The translations under genes were made by a program, and so were the position numbers. A stretch of DNA of 7,109 bases, from contig JAITFV010000127.1 of NCBI GenBank assembly GCA_031281115.1, forward strand, positions 1-7,109, in the 5' to 3' direction. Of this stretch, positions 5,071 to 7,109 are shown piece after piece (position 1 is the stretch's first letter; each line of letters starts with the position of its first letter). The DNA is from Oscillospiraceae bacterium (lineage in GTDB: Bacteria > Bacillota > Clostridia > Oscillospirales > Ruminococcaceae). The notes beneath the pieces were generated by a model, which had not been told where the DNA came from, ran no database searches, and worked only from the letters and a program-made list of their open reading frames with translations.

Positions 5071-5499
5071 TCAACTGTCAATTACCTCTACGCCCATTGA
5101 GCGCGCCGTCCCCGCTACCATAAGCATCGCGGCTTCAACATTTGCTGCGTTAAGGTCAGCCATTTTTGATTCGGCGATTTGTTTCACCTGGTCTTTTGTG
5201 ATTTTCGCGACCTTATTTCTGTTGGGTTCGCCGGAAGCTTTTTCAAGCTTGCAGGCCTTTTTAATTAATATCGATGCAGGCGGCGTTTTTGTGATAAACG
5301 AAAAACTCCTGTCGGCATAGACTGTGATTACTACAGGGATTAGAAGCCCCATATCGTTTTTAGTGCGTTCATTGAAATCTTTCGTGAACGCCATTATGTT
5401 GACACCGTGCTGACCTAAAGCCGGACCTACAGGCGGTGCAGGAGTCGCTTTTCCTGCAGGAATTTGCAGTTTTATATAACCTATTATTTTCTGTGCCAT
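5071..5499 (-). CDS. rplK: 50S ribosomal protein L11
   Basis: Part of the GTPase-associated stalk base of the 50S subunit, binding 23S rRNA together with L10; target region of thiopeptide antibiotics and needed for the RelA-type stringent response. At 142 residues it is the standard length. The N-terminal domain has the Pro-rich [17 protein letters not shown] (22-38), and the C-terminal RNA-binding domain ends with [10 protein letters not shown] (130-139). The thiopeptide-sensitive prolines of the N-terminal domain appear unaltered. ATG at 5499 has AAAGGA (5511-5516) 11 nt upstream. It lies 79 nt after nusG. That spacer holds a weak 6-bp hairpin (5545-5561, two G-U pairs) without a U-tract, and I see no convincing promoter there, so it is read from the rpmG promoter. 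Confidence 0.97.
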   Translation of the reverse strand: MAQKIIGYIKLQIPAGKATPAPPVGPALGQHGVNIMAFTKDFNERTKNDMGLLIPVVITVYADRSFSFITKTPPASILIKKACKLEKASGEPNRNKVAKITKDQVKQIAESKMADLNAANVEAAMLMVAGTARSMGVEVIDS

Positions 5500-5578
5500 A
5501 TTTTCAATAATCCTTTCTGAAGCTAATATAATCTGTAAATTTATCTCCCCTTACGGAAGAGCGATTTTTCAGACAAAC

Positions 5579-6103
5579 CTAAGTTGATATTTTTTCAACA
5601 TCGGAAAGCTCTAACTTTGTCGGCGTCGGCTGCCCGAACATGGAAACCATTACCGTAACCGTTCCGGCTGCTGTATCGAGTTCCTTAACCACGCCTTCGA
5701 TTCCCTCAAACGGGTCGGATTTAATCATAACTATATCGCCTTCTTTTAAGGAAATCTTAGCCGTCGTTTCAACTACGCCGAGGTTGTTGATTTCCTCTTC
5801 GGTGAGCGGAATAGGTTTTGAGCCGGGCCCCACGAAGCCGGTGACTCCGCGCGTATTCCGGCAGATATACCATGATTCATCGGTCATGACCATTTTAACG
5901 TAAACATAGCTGGGATAGAGTTTTACTTTTACAAGTTTAGGCGCGCCTTTAGCCGTGGTTTCCATCACCTCTTCGGTCGGAACCATGACTTCTTCAATAA
6001 GATGCCCTAAGTTTCTGTTTTCTACCAGCGTTTTAATGTTGTCTGCCACTTTATTCTCATAACCGGAATAGGTATGAAGAATATACCATTTTGCCTCTGA
6101 CAT
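5579..6103 (-). CDS. nusG: Transcription elongation/termination factor NusG
   Basis: Binds RNA polymerase at the clamp, affects pausing and Rho termination, and links transcription to the ribosome through its C-terminal domain. At 174 residues it has the common two-domain form. The NGN domain begins with the signature KWYILHTYSGYENKV (5-19) and includes YPSYVYVKM (63-71) and RNTRGVTGFVG (82-92). The KOW domain spans about 118-174, with EGDIVMIKSDPFEGIEGVV and the closing FGQPTPTKLELSDVEKI. No insertion domain. ATG at 6103 follows an AAAGGGGA ribosome binding site, 24 nt after secE, the standard arrangement. Confidence 0.97.
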   Translation of the reverse strand: MSEAKWYILHTYSGYENKVADNIKTLVENRNLGHLIEEVMVPTEEVMETTAKGAPKLVKVKLYPSYVYVKMVMTDESWYICRNTRGVTGFVGPGSKPIPLTEEEINNLGVVETTAKISLKEGDIVMIKSDPFEGIEGVVKELDTAAGTVTVMVSMFGQPTPTKLELSDVEKIST

Positions 6104-6127
6104 CGGTTGTCCCCTTTTTATTTGAGA

Positions 6128-6427
6128 TTACCTGAGATTCACAGAATACGCTTGTTCTAAAATCAGCGCAAAAAGCGAATCCAAGCCGAAAATAATCGCC
6201 GCTGTTATAACTATAGCGGTAAGCACCACGCCTGTATTGTTCAGCACCTGCTTCGGTGTGGGCCATACGACTTTTTTAAACTCAGCCTTAGCATCCTTGA
6301 AAAACCTCATGGGGGAGCGCTTAGGACGTTTTGCCGCGGCAGCTTTCAAGGCGTTTCTTTGATTTTCGCGTTTTTCACGTTCTTTTTCTTTTGATTCTTT
6401 GTTGTATTCTTTTTCAAGATTTGCCAT
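6128..6427 (-). CDS. secE: Preprotein translocase subunit SecE
   Basis: The small clamp subunit of the SecYEG channel in the cytoplasmic membrane, which stabilises SecY. The 99-residue protein has a highly charged Lys/Glu/Arg N-terminal tail (1-40), then the conserved SecE core: the amphipathic FFKDAKAEFKKVVWPTPKQV (42-61) with the hallmark VVWPT, and one transmembrane helix at about 66-90. This is the single-helix form usual in Gram-positives; the long charged tail is variable among Clostridia. ATG at 6427 lies 18 nt after rpmG, with AAAGGAG in the gap. The order rpmG-secE-nusG is the classic one; a tRNA-Trp gene found here in some relatives is absent. Confidence 0.95.
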   Translation of the reverse strand: MANLEKEYNKESKEKEREKRENQRNALKAAAAKRPKRSPMRFFKDAKAEFKKVVWPTPKQVLNNTGVVLTAIVITAAIIFGLDSLFALILEQAYSVNLR

Positions 6428-6445
6428 AAAAACTTTTCTCCTTTC

Positions 6446-6595
6446 CTATTTGGTTTCTCTGTGAGCCGTGTGCTTACGGCAAAAACGACAGTGCTTTTTC
6501 ATTTCAAGCCTGTCCGGGTCGTTCTTTTTGTTCTTTTTGGTATTGTAGTTGCGCTGCTTGCACTCTTGGCAAGCGAGTGTAATTTTCACTCTCAT
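6446..6595 (-). CDS. rpmG: 50S ribosomal protein L33, zinc-binding type
   Basis: A 49-residue small-subunit-size protein of the large ribosomal subunit, located near the E site. It reads [17 protein letters not shown] at its start and ends [14 protein letters not shown]. Two CxxC pairs (Cys9/Cys12 and Cys36/Cys39) mark the zinc-ribbon (C+) form, which in Bacillus-like bacteria is replaced by a Cys-free paralogue under zinc shortage; no paralogue is in the window. [19 protein letters not shown] in the middle is the standard L33 core. ATG at 6595 is preceded by a strong AGGAGGTG, about 8 nt away. First gene of the operon, right behind a perfect sigma-A promoter and a structured ~67-nt leader. 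Confidence 0.96.
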   Translation of the reverse strand: MRVKITLACQECKQRNYNTKKNKKNDPDRLEMKKHCRFCRKHTAHRETK

Positions 6596-6620
6596 ATTAT
6601 CGGCACCTCCTATCAGCCTC

Positions 6621-6661
6621 CCTCAAATATTTAGGGTACAAAAAAATAACCCTCTTTGAGG
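6621..6661 (-). promoter_or_regulatory. 5' leader hairpin of the rpmG operon mRNA
   Basis: With transcription starting near 6662, the leader begins with CCTCAAA (6661-6655), which pairs with TTTGAGG (6627-6621). An inner AGGGT (6653-6649) can pair with ACCCT (6637-6633). The mRNA would thus start almost flush with a hairpin, ending just before the AGGAGGTG that serves rpmG. Such 5'-end stems often protect mRNA from decay. A control role through L33 or another product is possible but not shown. Confidence 0.5.
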
Positions 6662-6691
6662 TGATATCATTATATCACGTAAAAAAGGGTT
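6640..6691 (-). terminator. Intrinsic terminator of queT overlapping the rpmG promoter
   Basis: Reading on from queT, AACCCTTTTT (6691-6682) pairs with AAAGAGGGTT (6657-6648) over 10 bp including one G-U. Then, after two symmetric mismatches around an A-U pair, GTGATAT (6678-6672) pairs with ATATCAC (6667-6661), closing a 4-base AATG loop. The stem is followed at once by A and seven Ts (6646-6640). That is a full rho-independent terminator on the minus strand, 22 nt after the queT stop. It occupies the same DNA as the rpmG -10 box and spacer. Confidence 0.78.
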
Positions 6692-6697
6692 TGTCAA
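6669..6697 (-). promoter_or_regulatory. Consensus sigma-A promoter for rpmG-secE-nusG-rplK-rplA
   Basis: A perfect TTGACA (-35, 6692-6697) and a perfect TATAAT (-10, 6669-6674) are separated by exactly 17 bp on the minus strand, as expected for a strong ribosomal promoter. Transcription should start near 6662. The -10 box lies in the palindrome GTGATAT-CATT-ATATCAC (6661-6678), which is also the top of the queT terminator hairpin. Confidence 0.88.
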
Positions 6698-6713
6698 GAC
6701 TTTTTTAAAAAAT

Positions 6714-7109
6714 CTATATACTTTTTACTTCGCCCCTGCGTATTATCGCCATGAACGCCTTGTTTTTTTCTAAAATAAACTTAAACAAAGGTACGCCGAT
6801 TACGGTAATAACTACGAACTGCCCTATTCCGACAAAAACCATATACTGCCACAAAGGCAAAGGCTGCTCGAAGACTATTTTAATCATTATACCTACGAGC
6901 ACGGCGTTGGTAATTACAGGCAAAAGCGACGAAACCCAGATGTTTTTGATTCTGCTCATCGGATATACCGCGAGAGCGGTTCCGAGCGTGCCGAGAACTA
7001 CATCAATTAACCCATAGGGGCTTCCTAAAAGATTCGCAACTAAGCAGCCTATAATCATGGGAATACAGAAAATCGGGTTATAGAAGCAAAAAAGCACGAG
7101 GATTTCCGA
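6714..7109 (-). CDS. queT: QueT-family queuosine-precursor transporter (5' end outside window)
   Basis: The substrate-binding membrane component of an ECF-type or stand-alone importer proposed to take up precursors (such as preQ1) of the tRNA modification queuosine. The last 131 residues are visible. They open with SEIL and continue with a helix into IIGCLVANLLG, then YGLIDVVLGTLGTALAVY, matching the QueT pattern RxSE(M/I)L...GC(M/L)xANxxS..GLIDVxxG. Four hydrophobic segments can be seen, at roughly residues 5-28, 33-51, 57-78 and 84-108, followed by a short basic tail ending in RRGEVKSI. The GTG at 7097 is not a start: the frame runs on through the conserved SEIL to the window edge. The family is usually ~160-170 residues, so ~35-40 are missing. 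A preQ1 riboswitch, common before queT, would lie outside. Confidence 0.87.
   Translation of the reverse strand, partial: SEILVLFCFYNPIFCIPMIIGCLVANLLGSPYGLIDVVLGTLGTALAVYPMSRIKNIWVSSLLPVITNAVLVGIMIKIVFEQPLPLWQYMVFVGIGQFVVITVIGVPLFKFILEKNKAFMAIIRRGEVKSI

Noticed and set aside
5545..5561. Hairpin CTCCCC / GAAGAG between nusG and rplK as a terminator
   Set aside because: Only 6 bp with two G-U pairs and no U-tract; it would cut rplK off from its only visible promoter.
6751..7017. Plus-strand open frame opposite queT
   Set aside because: Antisense to a clear QueT coding region; no promoter or ribosome binding site.
7097..7109. GTG at 7097 as the queT start
   Set aside because: The frame continues upstream with SEIL, which matches the conserved QueT motif, so the start lies outside the window.

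Overview
The window looks like chromosomal DNA of a low-to-mid GC member of the Bacillota, most likely class Clostridia (gut Oscillospiraceae/Ruminococcaceae type). The evidence is AAGGAGG-type ribosome binding sites, near-consensus sigma-A promoters, TTG starts, a zinc-type L33, a QueT transporter, an LdhA-type D-lactate dehydrogenase and an HPr-family protein. No phage, transposase, CRISPR array or rRNA/tRNA gene was seen. Except for one gene fragment at the left edge, everything is read from the minus strand, so the description runs from high to low coordinates.

Right edge (7109-6600): the 3' part of queT (queuosine-precursor transporter) ends at 6714. Just behind it a long terminator hairpin (6640-6691) shares its DNA with a perfect sigma-A promoter (TTGACA, 17 bp, TATAAT).

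That promoter drives rpmG - secE - nusG - rplK - rplA (6595-4227), the classic L33 / Sec translocase / transcription factor / 50S stalk operon. The 151-bp rplK-rplA spacer is unusually full. It holds three tandem 14-bp GTACAA repeats, an inverted repeat, and just before the rplA ribosome binding site a GUGGGAG...UUAAACCAC fold resembling the L1 site on 23S rRNA, a likely L1 feedback site. After rplA the usual rplJ-rplL does not follow.

Instead a second unit starts from its own promoter, which lies within a 32-bp palindrome (4177-4208). It encodes an HPr-family protein with no histidine at all but a conserved regulatory-serine region, then a D-lactate dehydrogenase 2 nt later with a Cys-rich tail, then a GNAT acetyltransferase whose ribosome binding site overlaps the ldhA stop. 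This may be a small fermentation or carbon-flux unit.

A third promoter (2193-2221), whose -35 box overlaps the GNAT stop codon, drives a tightly packed trio: a small cupin, a WalJ/YycJ-type metallo-beta-lactamase-fold hydrolase and a GuaD-type guanine deaminase. The trio ends in a GC-rich hairpin (504-525) shared with the convergent plus-strand gene at 2-499, which encodes the C-terminal part of an unrecognised protein.

Most genes are ordinary housekeeping genes. The points worth a second look are the His-less HPr-like protein coupled to ldhA, the regulatory palindromes and overlapping terminator/promoter structures, the L1-mimic leader with neighbouring repeats, and the loss of rplJL linkage.
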